Source: an uncultured Pseudomonadales bacterium (GTDB lineage Bacteria; Pseudomonadota; Gammaproteobacteria; Pseudomonadales; Azotimanducaceae). From it: a stretch of DNA of 47,506 bases. The notes beneath the pieces were generated by a model. That model worked only from the letters and a program-made list of their open reading frames with translations, searched no databases and was not told where the DNA came from. The stretch lies in the NCBI GenBank assembly GCA_905182155.1, contig CAJJAX010000049.1, positions 1 through 47,506 on the forward strand, given 5' to 3'. Positions 17,301 to 27,612 of the stretch are shown in pieces. Positions within the stretch are counted from its first letter, which is position 1. Each line of letters starts with the position of its first letter. The translations under genes were made by a program, and so were the position numbers.

Positions 17301-18755
17301 CTACTGAATCATGTCGCCGATCCGAATGATTTTCAGCGTATTGGTACCACCATGCACATTCACAAAATCACCTTTGGTCATAATGACGAGGTCGCCTGGC
17401 TCTAAGTGCGCGATCTTGCGAACCGCCTCCACAGCCAAATGATTGATCATTGAAGGCTTCATTACCGACGCTTGAAAATAAACGGGAATAACACCCTTGT
17501 ACAACGCTGTAATTTCGCTGGTTCCCACTTGTTCAGCCAAGGCAAAGATCGGCAAAGAGGACTGCATACGCGACATCCAGCGCGGGGTTTTACCGGTTTC
17601 AGTGAGACAAATAACCGCTTTTATCCCCGACAAATGATTCGCCGCATACATTGCTGACAGCGCAACCGCTTGATCGATCTCACCGAATAAGGCCGTTGCT
17701 TGGTGCTGTGCTCGCTCGAGGGTGGGATGACGCTCGGCGCCCACAATCACCCGAGACATCGCTCGAACCGTTTCAACCGGATAGCGGCCGACCGCCGTTT
17801 CCGCCGATAGCATCACGGCATCGGTGCCATCCAGAACCGCGTTCGCCACATCAAACACCTCCGCTCGGGTTGGCGTTGGCGCATCGATCATAGACTCCAT
17901 CATTTGGGTTGCGGTGATGGTGACTTTATTAGCAGAAATAGCCCGACTGATGAGCTCTTTTTGAACCGCAATGAGATTCTCATCGCCAATTTCAACCCCC
18001 AAGTCACCGCGCGCAACCATGATGCCATCTGCTGCGGCTATGATCTCGGAAAGCCAAGGCTCCTCTATCGCCTCAGCCCGTTCCATCTTAGCGATGATGT
18101 GCGCCTGACTACCAGCAAGCGTTAGATGCTGGCGAGCCAGGTGAACATCTTCAGCAGATTTCACAAAGGACACCGCTAAAAAATCTGTTTCTAATTCGGC
18201 AGCAATCTTTAAATCGGAAAAGTCTTTGTCAGTGAGCGCCGGCGAGGATAACCCGCCCCCAAATTTATTAACGCCTTTTAAGCCTGAAATGATACCGCCA
18301 CGGCGAACAACACAGTCCGCACCGGTGTCATCAAGACGCTCGACCTCAAGCTCAACCCGACCATCATCGATCAGTAATCGGTCCTTCGGCGCAAGATCGG
18401 TTAACACCCAAGCCGCTAAATAAACTGCCGCTTGCGAACCTGCCATCGCGTCGATCATCGGCGATAATTTAAAGCGGTCACCCACCTTTAACTGCGGTTT
18501 TTGGTTGTCTTTGAACTGACCAATTCTGATTTTTGGCCCTTGCAGATCGCACAGAATCGCGACCGGTTGATCCAAACGCTGACTGATGGCGCGTACATGG
18601 CGCGCCGTCACGACATGGCTTTCAGCAAGGCCATGGGAAAAGTTCAATCGAAAAACATTAACGCCAGCTTGAATCAGGGCTTCTATGGTGCCGGGATCAT
18701 CGCTCCCCGGGCCCAGCGTTGCCACGATCTTGGTCCGCCGCCACAAATCACTCAC
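17301..18755 (-). CDS. pyk: Pyruvate kinase
   Basis: A 484-residue glycolytic enzyme converting phosphoenolpyruvate and ADP to pyruvate and ATP. Seen: RLNFSHG (about 36-42), CDLQGPKIR (69-77), the active-site stretch IIAKMERAEAIEEP, MVARGDLGVEIG with ATQMMESMI, and the C-terminal allosteric domain ending IIRIGDM. The KMERAEAI motif and GDENLIAVQKELI resemble PykA (type II) more than PykF. The frame is open to an ATG at 18812, but GTG at 18755 is chosen because GGGAG lies seven bases before it and the conserved N-terminus (RRTKIVATLGP) begins there. It shares its strand with the CurA-like gene. Confidence 0.93.
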   Translation of the reverse strand: MSDLWRRTKIVATLGPGSDDPGTIEALIQAGVNVFRLNFSHGLAESHVVTARHVRAISQRLDQPVAILCDLQGPKIRIGQFKDNQKPQLKVGDRFKLSPMIDAMAGSQAAVYLAAWVLTDLAPKDRLLIDDGRVELEVERLDDTGADCVVRRGGIISGLKGVNKFGGGLSSPALTDKDFSDLKIAAELETDFLAVSFVKSAEDVHLARQHLTLAGSQAHIIAKMERAEAIEEPWLSEIIAAADGIMVARGDLGVEIGDENLIAVQKELISRAISANKVTITATQMMESMIDAPTPTRAEVFDVANAVLDGTDAVMLSAETAVGRYPVETVRAMSRVIVGAERHPTLERAQHQATALFGEIDQAVALSAMYAANHLSGIKAVICLTETGKTPRWMSRMQSSLPIFALAEQVGTSEITALYKGVIPVYFQASVMKPSMINHLAVEAVRKIAHLEPGDLVIMTKGDFVNVHGGTNTLKIIRIGDMIQ

Positions 18756-18830
18756 AATTTTACTCCCTAATATTTCTGTTCCTGTATGAAACGCTTGAAT
18801 CCCGCGCGCCATAAAACCCCATCAACTCAA

Positions 18831-20197
18831 TTAGTTGGGATTGTTAAATAACCAGGTTTTGGCCTGGTGCTTCAGTGCTGCGATCTGCGGCAAGCTGGCT
18901 AACAACTCTGATTTGTAATGCAAGCCACTGCCCAAGGATGCGGTTGAAATGGGGTTACGAACCTGTGCGGCGCTCGGCGTCATCACGGCACGCTCGGAAA
19001 GATGCGGCGTAAAACACAGCGGTTCTGTCGTCAATTCGCAATAGCGCAACAAATTCCCGATCTCGGCTTCTGGCGAGGTCACCAGCGCCTCATAGTCGAG
19101 GTGATAAATTTGATCTGGGAACAGGGCCTCCCAATGCTTCATCAGCGTTAAATACCCTTGCCAATAAAAAACAATGCCAGGCACGCTATAACTGTATTCA
19201 TGACCCTGGAGAAAAACTGCTTGAAAACCGACACCGCGTTATCCAAGGGGTCTCTTACAACATTCACAATCTTGGCTTTTGGGAACAGGCGTTTAATCAA
19301 ACCGATGTGGAGAAAGTTACTGGGGTTCTTATCGATGAAAACAGGCAAGTTCAGTGGCCTAAAAACCGCACTGAGCCGAAGATAACGCTCGGCAAGCTCC
19401 GCGACCGCAGGCTCTTTAAGCCGCCTGATGCGCGTCGCATATCCCCCGCGCTGCTCTAGTTCCCGTGCAAAGTCGCCCATCAACATCAACTCATCGGTGG
19501 CTTCAACGTTGGAATGGGCGCTTAAAATCTGTTCAACCAAGGTTGACCCGGAACGGGGCATACCAACGATAAAAATTGGTTCGGCCGCAGTCTCGGCTGG
19601 GGTCCAGGAAACCCGATGGACAAAATCAATCAGGGTCTTAATCAAGGTCTGGTATTGATCCCCTGGAAACGGCCGAATTTGCGCGATGCCGTTATTGGCA
19701 ATTTCAAACGCTGTGAAGGCCTGCGAGTGCGCGCGCGTCTGCTCCCAGTGATCGCCCAGCGCAAATTGCGCGAGACTTTGATGCCCTAGGCTCAAATCAT
19801 CGCTCATGAATTTAACTGCACTCGTTTTGGAAAACCCGGAACGCTATATCAATCGCGCGGCTTTGGATGCGATTGTGACCGATACCTTCTCAACCGAGTT
19901 CTGGGCAACGGCGTGATAGGCGGCAATGGCCAGCGCTAGATTCCCTTTTGCTTTATAAGCATGCCCTAAATTGAGCTGCAGCCGAGCACTTTCTCCAAAG
20001 CGCTCTAAACACGTCAAATAGGTTTCGATCGCGGCATCGACGGCCCCCACTTTAAGCTGAACTTGGGCAAGCGCCTCATAAAGTGCAGCCGATTCATCGC
20101 TCGGAGACTGCTGAAGTTGCTCGGTGAGTTCTTGGATACGCCCGGCATAATCTGGACTGGCGTCTGTTTGATCAACCTCTGAATCAATCGAGATCAT
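18831..20197 (-). pseudogene. TPR-sulfotransferase gene, broken by a stop and a frameshift
   Basis: Three pieces line up as one protein. Residues from 20197 down to 19847 form a TPR region (LQLNLGHAYKAKGNLALAIAAY). An in-frame TAG at 19846-19844 interrupts it. The same frame continues through a TPR-like SLAQFALGDHWEQ into the sulfotransferase core with FIVGMPRSGSTLVEQIL (5'-PSB loop for PAPS), FIDKNPSNFLHIGLI and NVVRDPLDNAVSVF. Near 19206-19209 one base appears to be missing. Restoring it gives FSQGHEYSYS and joins the C-terminal piece (YEALVTSPEAEI, SAAQVRNPI). An intact version would transfer sulfate from PAPS. It may be a pseudogene or a sequence error. Confidence 0.8.
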
Positions 20198-20225
20198 TAG
20201 GTCTTGGCATCCTCAAGTCAGCGGC

Positions 20226-22037
20226 CTATTGCCCGGACAGTTGCTCGGACTCACCGTCTGGGCGTTGTGGTTGGTTAAACTGCAGCTTAACCATTTCGCG
20301 ATACAAAGGCTCATGTTCCATTAACCATTGGTGCTGACCGATAGCAATGACTTCGCCCTCGTTCATCACCAAAATTCGATCTGCGTTCATTACCGTTGCG
20401 AGCCTGTGCGCGATCACAAGGGTGGTGCGCCGGTGGCGGAGCTGATCGAGGGCCGCTTGAACCAAGCGTTCGCTCTCGGCATCCAGCGCATTAGTCGCCT
20501 CATCCAACAGCAAGATCGCCGGATCTTTGAGCACGGCTCTCGCAATGGCAATTCGTTGCCGCTGGCCACCGGATAACCGCGCGCCCTTTTCGCCAAGATC
20601 TGTTTCATAGCCCTCCGGTAACCGCGCTAAAAAGTTATCGGCATGGGCAATCTTCGCAGCTTGGGTCACCGCCTGATCTGAGGCCTCAGGACAACCAAAC
20701 CGGATATTGTCTTTCGCGCTGACGCCAAAAATAACGGTTTCCTGCGGCACAATACCGATAAATTGTCGAAGGGTTTTAAGCGATAACTGTTGGATTCCAA
20801 CGCCATCAATCGCAATCCGGCCAGACTGGGGATCATACATTCGCAGCAGCAACTGAAACACGGTCGATTTGCCCGCACCCGATGGCCCAACCAAAGCAAC
20901 GGTCTCGCCCGGTTGGATAGTAAAACTGACGTTATTGAGCGCCAATGAATCGGGGCGATTGGGAAACGTGAAACTTACATTCTCAAATACAACGGCTCCA
21001 ACACTCGGTCTCCTAGGGGTCTTTGGATCTGCAATGGTGTCTTCGGGTCGCAAAACCAAGAGCTGCCCCAAACGCTCCATCGCGCCCGCAGCCCGCTGAA
21101 GCTCTCCCCAAAATTCAATGAGCGCGCCACCGGATGCCCCAATCAGCACGGCATAAATCACAAACTGCCCCAGCTCGCCGCCGGTAATCTCTTGGGCCAA
21201 GACGGCCCGCGCGCCCATCCACAACACCACGATAAAGGCGCCGAACAACCCCGTCATCGCAACGGTTGTCAATAATGCCCGAGCTTTGATTCTCGCCACA
21301 GCGGTGGTGAAACTGCTGGCAACCGCCGCTTCAAACCTTGCGGCCTCGGCGGGCTCGGCGGTAAACATCTGGACTGTCTGAACCGCGTTGAGCATTTCGC
21401 CGGCGTGACCGCTCGCATCTGCAATGCGATCTTGTGAGTCCCGGGACAAACGCCTAACCCAACGCCCAATGATCATGACCGGTGCAATGACCGCCGGCAA
21501 CAAAACCAACAACATGAGCGTCAGCTTGAGGTTGGTAAAACCCAATAACACCAGTGCACCCAAAAACTGAATACTGGACCTTAGGACAATGGACAATCCA
21601 ACCCCGGAGATGGACTGAATTAAAGTCGTATCGGTCGTTAATCGAGAGAGCACCTCACCGACCTTCGTCGTCTCAAAAAACTTCATATCCATGGCCAGCA
21701 CTTGACTGAAGACCTGGTTGCGCAGATCCGCCACCACGCGTTCTCCGAGCCAATTAACAAAATAGGCCCGAGCTGCGCCAAAGACACCAATCAGCACGGC
21801 AAACCCCATGAGAACGAAAAAGTACTGATCAATTTGTGACGCGGCTTCTGATGAAAAGCCATGATCGATCACGTCCCGCACCGCCATGGGCATCACCAGA
21901 ACAGCCGCCGAGGACAGCAGCAGCGCCACGAGGGCCAACACTAAAGTCCGCCAATAGGGGGTAATAAAGGGCACCAATATCAGCAGCGGTCGAATCGACT
22001 TGCTCACGGGGCGATCTTCTAAAGCGGCGTCGGTCAT
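20226..22037 (-). CDS. ABC transporter, fused permease/ATP-binding (MsbA-like exporter)
   Basis: A 603-residue half-transporter. The first 310 residues hold six membrane helices of a type I exporter. The ATPase domain has Walker A GPSGAGKST (384-392), the Q-loop in PQETVIFG, signature LSGGQRQR (488-495), Walker B ILLLDEAT and the switch histidine in IAHRL. FFETTKVGEVLSRLTTD is the usual coupling region. It should act as a homodimer exporting lipids or other hydrophobic compounds, and the family resembles the MsbA-related group TIGR02204. The start has AGGA five bases upstream. The substrate is unknown. A long tandem array lies in its upstream region. Confidence 0.93.
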   Translation of the reverse strand: MTDAALEDRPVSKSIRPLLILVPFITPYWRTLVLALVALLLSSAAVLVMPMAVRDVIDHGFSSEAASQIDQYFFVLMGFAVLIGVFGAARAYFVNWLGERVVADLRNQVFSQVLAMDMKFFETTKVGEVLSRLTTDTTLIQSISGVGLSIVLRSSIQFLGALVLLGFTNLKLTLMLLVLLPAVIAPVMIIGRWVRRLSRDSQDRIADASGHAGEMLNAVQTVQMFTAEPAEAARFEAAVASSFTTAVARIKARALLTTVAMTGLFGAFIVVLWMGARAVLAQEITGGELGQFVIYAVLIGASGGALIEFWGELQRAAGAMERLGQLLVLRPEDTIADPKTPRRPSVGAVVFENVSFTFPNRPDSLALNNVSFTIQPGETVALVGPSGAGKSTVFQLLLRMYDPQSGRIAIDGVGIQQLSLKTLRQFIGIVPQETVIFGVSAKDNIRFGCPEASDQAVTQAAKIAHADNFLARLPEGYETDLGEKGARLSGGQRQRIAIARAVLKDPAILLLDEATNALDAESERLVQAALDQLRHRRTTLVIAHRLATVMNADRILVMNEGEVIAIGQHQWLMEHEPLYREMVKLQFNQPQRPDGESEQLSGQ

Positions 22038-22593
22038 AGGGTTCCTGGATCACAATTCACAATGATTGTCGTTTGCGTGGCGCATTAGACCACATCCAAC
22101 AAATCCAGCGAACACCCGATCAACATGCGCTGCCAGAACTTGCTCAATTGAGCCCCAAGTTTTTCCCATGCCCAGGGTTTTACAGAAAGCCGCTCAGGGT
22201 TTTATAGAAAGCCGCTCAGGGTTTTATAGAAAGCCGCTCAGGGTTTTATAGAAAGCCGCTCAGGGCTGTTCTTTAAAAACCGCTCAGGGCTGTTTGTTAA
22301 GAGCCGCTCAGGGCTGTTCTTTAAAAACCGCTCAGGGCTGTTTGTTAAGAGCCGCTCAGGGCTGTTTGTTAAAAACCGCTCAGGGCTGTTTGTTAAAAAC
22401 CGCTCAGGGCTGTTTGTTTAAAAACCGCTCAGGGCTGTTTGTTAAAAACCGCTCAGGGCTGTTTGTTAAAAACCGCTCAGGGCTGTTCTTTAAAAACCGC
22501 TCAGGGCTGTTTGTTAAAACCGCTCAGGGCTGTTCTTTAAGAGCCGCTCAGGGCTGTTTGTGACAGCCAACGAAGACGTCGGCTGCCCCGAGG
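22038..22593. other. Intergenic region filled by a tandem array
   Basis: Between two minus-strand genes. About 135 bases next to the ABC gene are unique and should contain its promoter. The rest is the repeat described at 22173-22560. Confidence 0.7.
22173..22560. repeat. Composite tandem array, 17 CAGGG cores, two unit types
   Basis: CAGGG cores recur at 22173, 22195, 22217, 22239, 22261 (22-bp period, type AGGGTTTTATAGAAAG then CCGCTC), then at 22285, 22309, 22333, 22357, 22381, 22405, 22430, 22454, 22478, 22502, 22525 and 22549 (23-25 bp period, type CCGCTCAGGGCTGTTTGTTA plus A-rich spacer). Inside the second type, TTCTTTAA and TTTGTTAA variants and AAAACCG and AGAGCCG variants mix. Open frames over it are by-products of the 24-bp period. 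Confidence 0.95.
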
Positions 22594-24003
22594 TCAGGTC
22601 GCCGGCACGTCAGATCGCGCTTCGGTCACGGCAAACAACATGACACCGCCGACGGCGATCAACAGAACGAGCGAGGCGAACCCTGCCCGTTGGGAATCAA
22701 ACCACTGCGTTGTCGTGGCCACGAGCAACGGCGCAAGAAAGGCGGTCACCGAACCTGACAGCCCATAAAGTCCAAAAAATTGCGTGGCTTTTTCGGGTGG
22801 GCAAATCTTCGCCATTAACGTTCGCGAGGCAGACAATGCCGTCACAAAAAACAAAGCGAATACTTGATTGATCGAGAAATAAACCACTTCGGCAATCGTT
22901 GTGAAGTACGGGAAATCCCAAACCGGCTGCGTTGAAACGGTAAACCAAAAGCCAATCTGATCGGTCTGGATCGACACCAATGCCAGCAGGATCAAACACG
23001 TCATGAGCACCGAAACCTTTAGGGTCGCCAAGGAGCCCAGCCGATCATCAATACGCCCCCCCACGAAGGCACCAATCATGGCGGACACACTGGTACACAA
23101 CCCAAAGATTAAGAGCGAGATGGTATCCCAATCAAAGGTTCCAGCCGCATAGACCCCGCCGAAAACCAAAACCCCCACCATGCCATCGTTAAACAGCATT
23201 CGCGCCAGTAGATAGCGCGCAATGTTGGCGTAATGCTTGAGCTGCGAGACCGTCGCAATAACATCTTGAATCCCAGACTTTGCTGATTGCACCAGGGTCA
23301 ACCCGGACTTCGGGGTATCCGGCGTAAAAATCAGCAGCGGCAAGGTAAACACCAGCATCCAGATCCCAGCGATGGGCCCAACGATTCGATCCTGTTCATG
23401 CGCCGCTTGATCAAGCCCCCACCAGGGCACTTCGGGTAAAAACCACCAAGACTGAGCGCCCGGCAAGGCGAAGGCATACAACACGAACAACATCAGCGAT
23501 AGCCCGCCTAAATTACCCAACGAGAAAGCCAGACCCGACACCAAGCCTGCTCGGTTTGCGGGCGTGATCGCCGGTAGCATGGCGTTGTGGAACACTTCTG
23601 AATAAGCGAACGCAATGTTAATGAGCAGTAGTAACCCAAACCCCCACCAGAGGGTTGCGCCATCGGCATTCGGCTTAATGTGCCAAAGCAAACAGGCGCC
23701 GATACTCATGAAAATAACGGTCCCCGCGATCCAGGGTTTGCGACGCCCTTGCTTGTCCGCTATGGCACCCAAAAACGGAATGGTCAAGGCCAAGAAGGCG
23801 CCCGCCGCTGCATTCAAATAACCAATCAGAGTTTGGCCATAGACCGGGTCCCCAACCACGACGCTACTAAAATACGGAAAGAAAATATAAATGACCACCA
23901 AGATGTAATAAGGGTCCCGGCCCAATTGACCACTGGTCCAACTGAAATACCCCAGGGGGGACGCCGCCTGCGTCCCTGCGATAGAAAGTATTGATGTCGA
24001 CAT
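22594..24003 (-). CDS. MFS transporter, UMF1/Atg22-like
   Basis: A 469-residue membrane protein with about 12 helices. FLGAIADKQGRRKPWI is the MFS loop 2-3 motif, and NAMLPAITPANRAGLVSGLAFSLGNLGG resembles the VSG..ALGYLGG region of the UMF1/Atg22-like family. Transport function is likely, substrate unknown; in yeast Atg22 exports amino acids from the vacuole. AAGGAG lies six bases before the ATG. It is 48 bases downstream of a CoA-transferase on the same strand, so the two may form an operon. Confidence 0.8.
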   Translation of the reverse strand: MSTSILSIAGTQAASPLGYFSWTSGQLGRDPYYILVVIYIFFPYFSSVVVGDPVYGQTLIGYLNAAAGAFLALTIPFLGAIADKQGRRKPWIAGTVIFMSIGACLLWHIKPNADGATLWWGFGLLLLINIAFAYSEVFHNAMLPAITPANRAGLVSGLAFSLGNLGGLSLMLFVLYAFALPGAQSWWFLPEVPWWGLDQAAHEQDRIVGPIAGIWMLVFTLPLLIFTPDTPKSGLTLVQSAKSGIQDVIATVSQLKHYANIARYLLARMLFNDGMVGVLVFGGVYAAGTFDWDTISLLIFGLCTSVSAMIGAFVGGRIDDRLGSLATLKVSVLMTCLILLALVSIQTDQIGFWFTVSTQPVWDFPYFTTIAEVVYFSINQVFALFFVTALSASRTLMAKICPPEKATQFFGLYGLSGSVTAFLAPLLVATTTQWFDSQRAGFASLVLLIAVGGVMLFAVTEARSDVPAT

Positions 24004-24051
24004 AGTGACTCCTTAAAAATCACGGCGCATGGTTTGCGGCGAGACGATCGG

Positions 24052-25143
24052 TTAACCGATGGCGCCCTCTTGGGCCCATTCAATCAACGTTTCCATACTG
24101 TACCCTAAGGCCATGAGCACCGAGGCCGTATGCTCACCAACATCTGGCGACGGTTGATTATCCCCATGACGGGTTGATCCAAATCGGGCCGGCGCCCGCG
24201 GCTGAATCATGGCGCCCGCTCTTGGGTGCTGAAACCGCTGGAGGGTTCCGGATGCCTGAATTTGGGGGTCGTTTACAAGGTCATCCCGGCGATTGACTCG
24301 GCCGACCGGAATTTCATTCTCGGCAAACAGGTCGATGATTTCCTCGGTCGTATAAGTACTGCAATCCCCATTTAATCGGTGCGACACAATCGCGCCATCA
24401 CCGGTGGCACTCACCTCGTACAGATCGGCAAGATCGCCAGCGTTGGCGGCCCCTGCGCCTTCAAAACTTTGATTCCACATAAGATCAGCCCAATTGAAAT
24501 AGACCGCCGTGTCGAGCATCGACAAGGCGATATGCTGACCCCCTGCGCCCCGCTCACGGGCAAACAGGGCGGCGGTCATGGCTTGGGCTGCGGTCAGCGC
24601 GGTGACCTTATCAAAGATAATGGTGCGCACCATCGCATAGGGATCTTGCCCGCCTTGCGCCTCGAGCATGCCGCTCATGCCTTGAATCACATAGTCATAC
24701 ACTTTCTGGCCAGCATAGGGCCCGACCTCTCCCATCCCAGAAATCGAAAGATAAATGAGCGCCGGAAACCGGGCCTTTAGCGTTTCGTAATCTAGGCCGA
24801 GCCGCCTCATTTTGCCCGGCCGATAGTTTTGTAAAACAACATCGGCAGTACTGATCAACTCCTCCGCCAGGAGTCTGCCTTGAGGGTGCTTTAAATTCAG
24901 GCCAACAGACTTCTTGTTGCGATTGATTAGGGTAAAGATTGCGCTGACCCCATTGCGGCTGGCCCCCAAACCCCGAACGCCATCGCCCCATCCGGGTGGC
25001 TCGATCTTAATCACCTCGGCGCCTTGATCGGCCAGCATCACCGCTGCCATGGGACCGGAAACGACCGCCGATAGGTCGATAATCCGCACGCCCGAAAGCG
25101 GGCCTTTAGACGTTGGCGGCGTTGGTGAGGATTCTTCAGACAT
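24052..25143 (-). CDS. CoA-transferase family III (CaiB/BaiF), internally shortened
   Basis: A 363-residue enzyme that moves CoA between carboxylic acids. Seen: VRIIDLSAVVSGPMAAVMLADQGAEVIKIEPP at the N-terminus (residues 19-50), NRNKKSVGLNLKHPQGR, and the catalytic aspartate D150 in VYDYVIQGMSGML. HIALSMLDTAVYF precedes the domain crossing. Compared with family members of about 390-410 residues, the stretch between GAIVSH and TTEEIIDLF is short: roughly 40 residues of the small domain seem absent, with the reading frame kept. Whether it is active is uncertain. The likely partner is the MFS gene downstream. Confidence 0.85.
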   Translation of the reverse strand: MSEESSPTPPTSKGPLSGVRIIDLSAVVSGPMAAVMLADQGAEVIKIEPPGWGDGVRGLGASRNGVSAIFTLINRNKKSVGLNLKHPQGRLLAEELISTADVVLQNYRPGKMRRLGLDYETLKARFPALIYLSISGMGEVGPYAGQKVYDYVIQGMSGMLEAQGGQDPYAMVRTIIFDKVTALTAAQAMTAALFARERGAGGQHIALSMLDTAVYFNWADLMWNQSFEGAGAANAGDLADLYEVSATGDGAIVSHRLNGDCSTYTTEEIIDLFAENEIPVGRVNRRDDLVNDPQIQASGTLQRFQHPRAGAMIQPRAPARFGSTRHGDNQPSPDVGEHTASVLMALGYSMETLIEWAQEGAIG

Positions 25144-25540
25144 GCCTGCATTGGATCTCGGCAGTCAGAACGAGTCAACGCTTAATTGCCTTGATCCATC
25201 GCAGGGCCAATCGCTTTGAGGGTTCCAGGCGCTTGCAGAGATTGTTCTGACAAAGACAAAGCGGGCAAAGACAAAACAGGCAAAGACCCGGCGAGGCATC
25301 ATCCGGCCAAACAGATGCTCGCTAGCGTGATGGTTTGCTCACCCCCTGCATCCCCGTTGAGGCGCCTTACCGACGCTGCCGGATTGATCTGCGCTCGGGT
25401 TTGCATCCCATAGCCATTACTCGTTAGGATCCAAAGCAGTGCTTGCGCGTAGAGACTGCCATTAAAACGCTGATGCAGCTGCTTCGAGGTTAGAACGCTC
25501 ACCTAAGCGCTCGTTTCAGCATTGCGCTTTAAGGACAACC
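25144..25540. other. Divergent intergenic region with a short repeat
   Basis: Between the minus-strand CoA-transferase and a plus-strand MFS gene. It holds a 15-bp repeat at 25251-25290 and otherwise no recognised feature. Confidence 0.5.
25251..25290. repeat. 15-bp direct repeat, 2.6 copies
   Basis: CAAAGACAAAGCGGG (25251-25265) and CAAAGACAAAACAGG (25266-25280), followed by a partial CAAAGAC unit. Confidence 0.8.
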
Positions 25541-27161
25541 ATGGCGTCACCCGGAACGACCCAACCCGACCCCGGCGCTGCCCGCAACCGGCCAAGCTGG
25601 TACTCGCATTACGTGCTATTCGTACTCGTTATCGTTTACATCTTTAATTTTATCGATCGCAATATCCTGTCCATTCTGAGCCAAGACATTCAAGCCGATC
25701 TTGGCGTCAGTGATGCAGAGATGGGCTTTCTATACGGCACGGTTTTCGCGGTATTTTTACGCCGTCTTTGGCATACCGCTTGCTCGATTTGCCGACGTCT
25801 GGGTGCGCCGCAGTCTGATCTCCATGGGTTTGGTGTTTTGGAGCGCTATGACGGCCCTGTCGGGATTTGCGCGCTCGTTTCCGCAACTCGCGCTCTTTAG
25901 AATCGGTGTCGGCATTGGTGAGGCCAGCGCCTCGCCCGCAGCTTACTCAATGCTGTCGGATTACTACTCGCCCAAGGTGCGCGCAACGGTGCTTGCCATT
26001 TATTCCTCCGGCGTTTATATCGGCGGTGGTATTGGCTTATTCCTTGGCGGCTTCATCATGGAAACCTGGAATGGCACCTATCCCATTGCAACCGAGGCGC
26101 CGTTCGGCATCAAAGGTTGGCAAGCGGCGTTCTTGGCCGTCGGCATTCCTGGCATTTTTATGGCCATCTGGGTCCGCACCTTGCGCGAGCCCGTGCGGGG
26201 TGAGTCTGAAAACCTAATCGCGCCAAAGCATCCCGCGCCTTGGCACCTGCTGGGCACAGAAATGGCTAGCATGTTGCCTGTGTTTAATCTTTGGGGCTTG
26301 AAACGGGCCGGGGCATCCCTTGGGATGAACGCGCTGGCCGCGCTGCTCATTGTGCTGGTTGCCGGCGGGCTCATGCGCATCACCGGCAATATTCCACAAT
26401 GGGTGGCCCTGGGTATCGGTATTTACGTGACCTTCTCGTGGGCACAATCGCTGAAACATCGCGACCCGGCGACTTTCGGAATGATCTTTAAATCCAAAGC
26501 CCTAATACTGATCACCTTAGCCTTCCCCAGCATATCCTTTGTAACCTACGGCATCGGCTATTGGACCGCACCCTTGCTGCTTCGGTTGCACGATACCTCC
26601 CCAGGGGAAGTGGGCATGTACATTGGCCTCGGCAGCGCGGTGGGCGGCCTGCTCGGCGTAACCCTCGGCGGCGTTGTTGCGGACTGGGCCAAGCAGAAAC
26701 ACCCGGCTGGTCGCCTAATTGTTGGCTTTATCGCGATTGCTGGCACGGCGCCCCTGGTGCTCTGGATGGTCTACACCGAGTCTTTGATGTGGGCGTTTGC
26801 GCTCAATTTTTTACACCATCTCTTTAGCGCTTCCTGGCCCGGCATCCCGCCATCGACGGCATCAGACTTGGTCATGCCGCGAATGCGCGCCATCGCAGGC
26901 GCTTACTACATTTTGATGAACACCATGATCGGTTTGGCCATGGGCCCCTATTTTATCGGGCAATTGTCCGACACCTATGCCGCAACCGGTATGAACTCCG
27001 CGGCCTCACTGCAAACCGCCATTGCCACCGGGCTGTTGATTTTTATCCCCGCGACATTACTGTTGCTGGCCGCTTGGCGCTATCTACCAAAGGATGAGGC
27101 CAGTCGGTTGGAAAGAGCCAAAGCCCTTGGCGAGCCGGTTGAAGCTACAAGCACGGCTTAG
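25541..27161 (+). CDS. Spinster-like MFS transporter, one frameshift
   Basis: A membrane transporter of the MFS spinster type, about 540 residues when joined. The first frame gives YIFNFIDRNILSILSQDIQADLGVSDAEMGFLYGTVFAVF. It then loses register at a run of five T (25754-25758). With one T fewer the protein continues YAVFGIPLARFADVWVRRSLI, the expected loop 2-3 motif, and runs to 27161 with about ten more helices, including GIGEASASPAAYSMLSDYY. So a single inserted T breaks the gene. The start has AAGGA six bases upstream. The family includes lipid and drug transporters; the substrate here is unknown. It may be a read error or a real mutation. Confidence 0.85.
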
Positions 27162-27612
27162 TCACTGCGGAGCCAGGGCTGCACTTTATGCCCAGCCAGG
27201 CTTTTAAGGCCTGGGTCGTTGGCGATCGACGTTGCCTTTCCCTCAGCGCCCTTTGCCGCGCCTGCTTTGAATCCAGCTGTTTAAACACCTCATAACGCAC
27301 CCGGAGATCATCCTAAGGGCTCAACTCCAAGTTGCTTTAGCGGTAAATTATCCAACCAACCAAGATCAACCCAAGGTCAAGCGATCACTGCCGAACCAAA
27401 AATTTGACCTCGAACTCTCAAAATAGGGCCGGGCGCGACACACCAGTAAAACCTGGTCAATGCAACAGGATTAAGCCCCCTAGGACTCTCTGCAGCTTGC
27501 GTTTCCGCGCCAGTCGGCGAGCCGGCGTCGCGCCCGGCATCGGCTTCAAGGTTTGTTGTTTTCAGCGTTAACCTTACACTGAGGGTTATCCCACAATATT
27601 GGATCGCGAGAC
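27162..27612. other. Intergenic region
   Basis: Between two plus-strand genes. It contains the inverted repeat at 27191-27215 and presumably the PhzF promoter, which I could not place. Confidence 0.5.
27191..27215 (+). terminator. Weak terminator-like hairpin after the MFS gene
   Basis: CCCAG and CTGGG at the outer ends, with CCAGGC (27196-27201) and GCCTGG (27209-27214) as the alternative inner pairing. There is no T-run after it. Confidence 0.3.

Noticed and set aside
22173-22560. CRISPR array
   Set aside because: Units are tandem without unique spacers, the period is only 22-25 bp, and no cas gene is present.
22294-22563. Open frame of 89 residues with repeated QGCLL and RSGLF
   Set aside because: It is the translation of the 24-bp repeat. 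There is no ribosome site, and units of 22, 23 and 25 bp break the frame.
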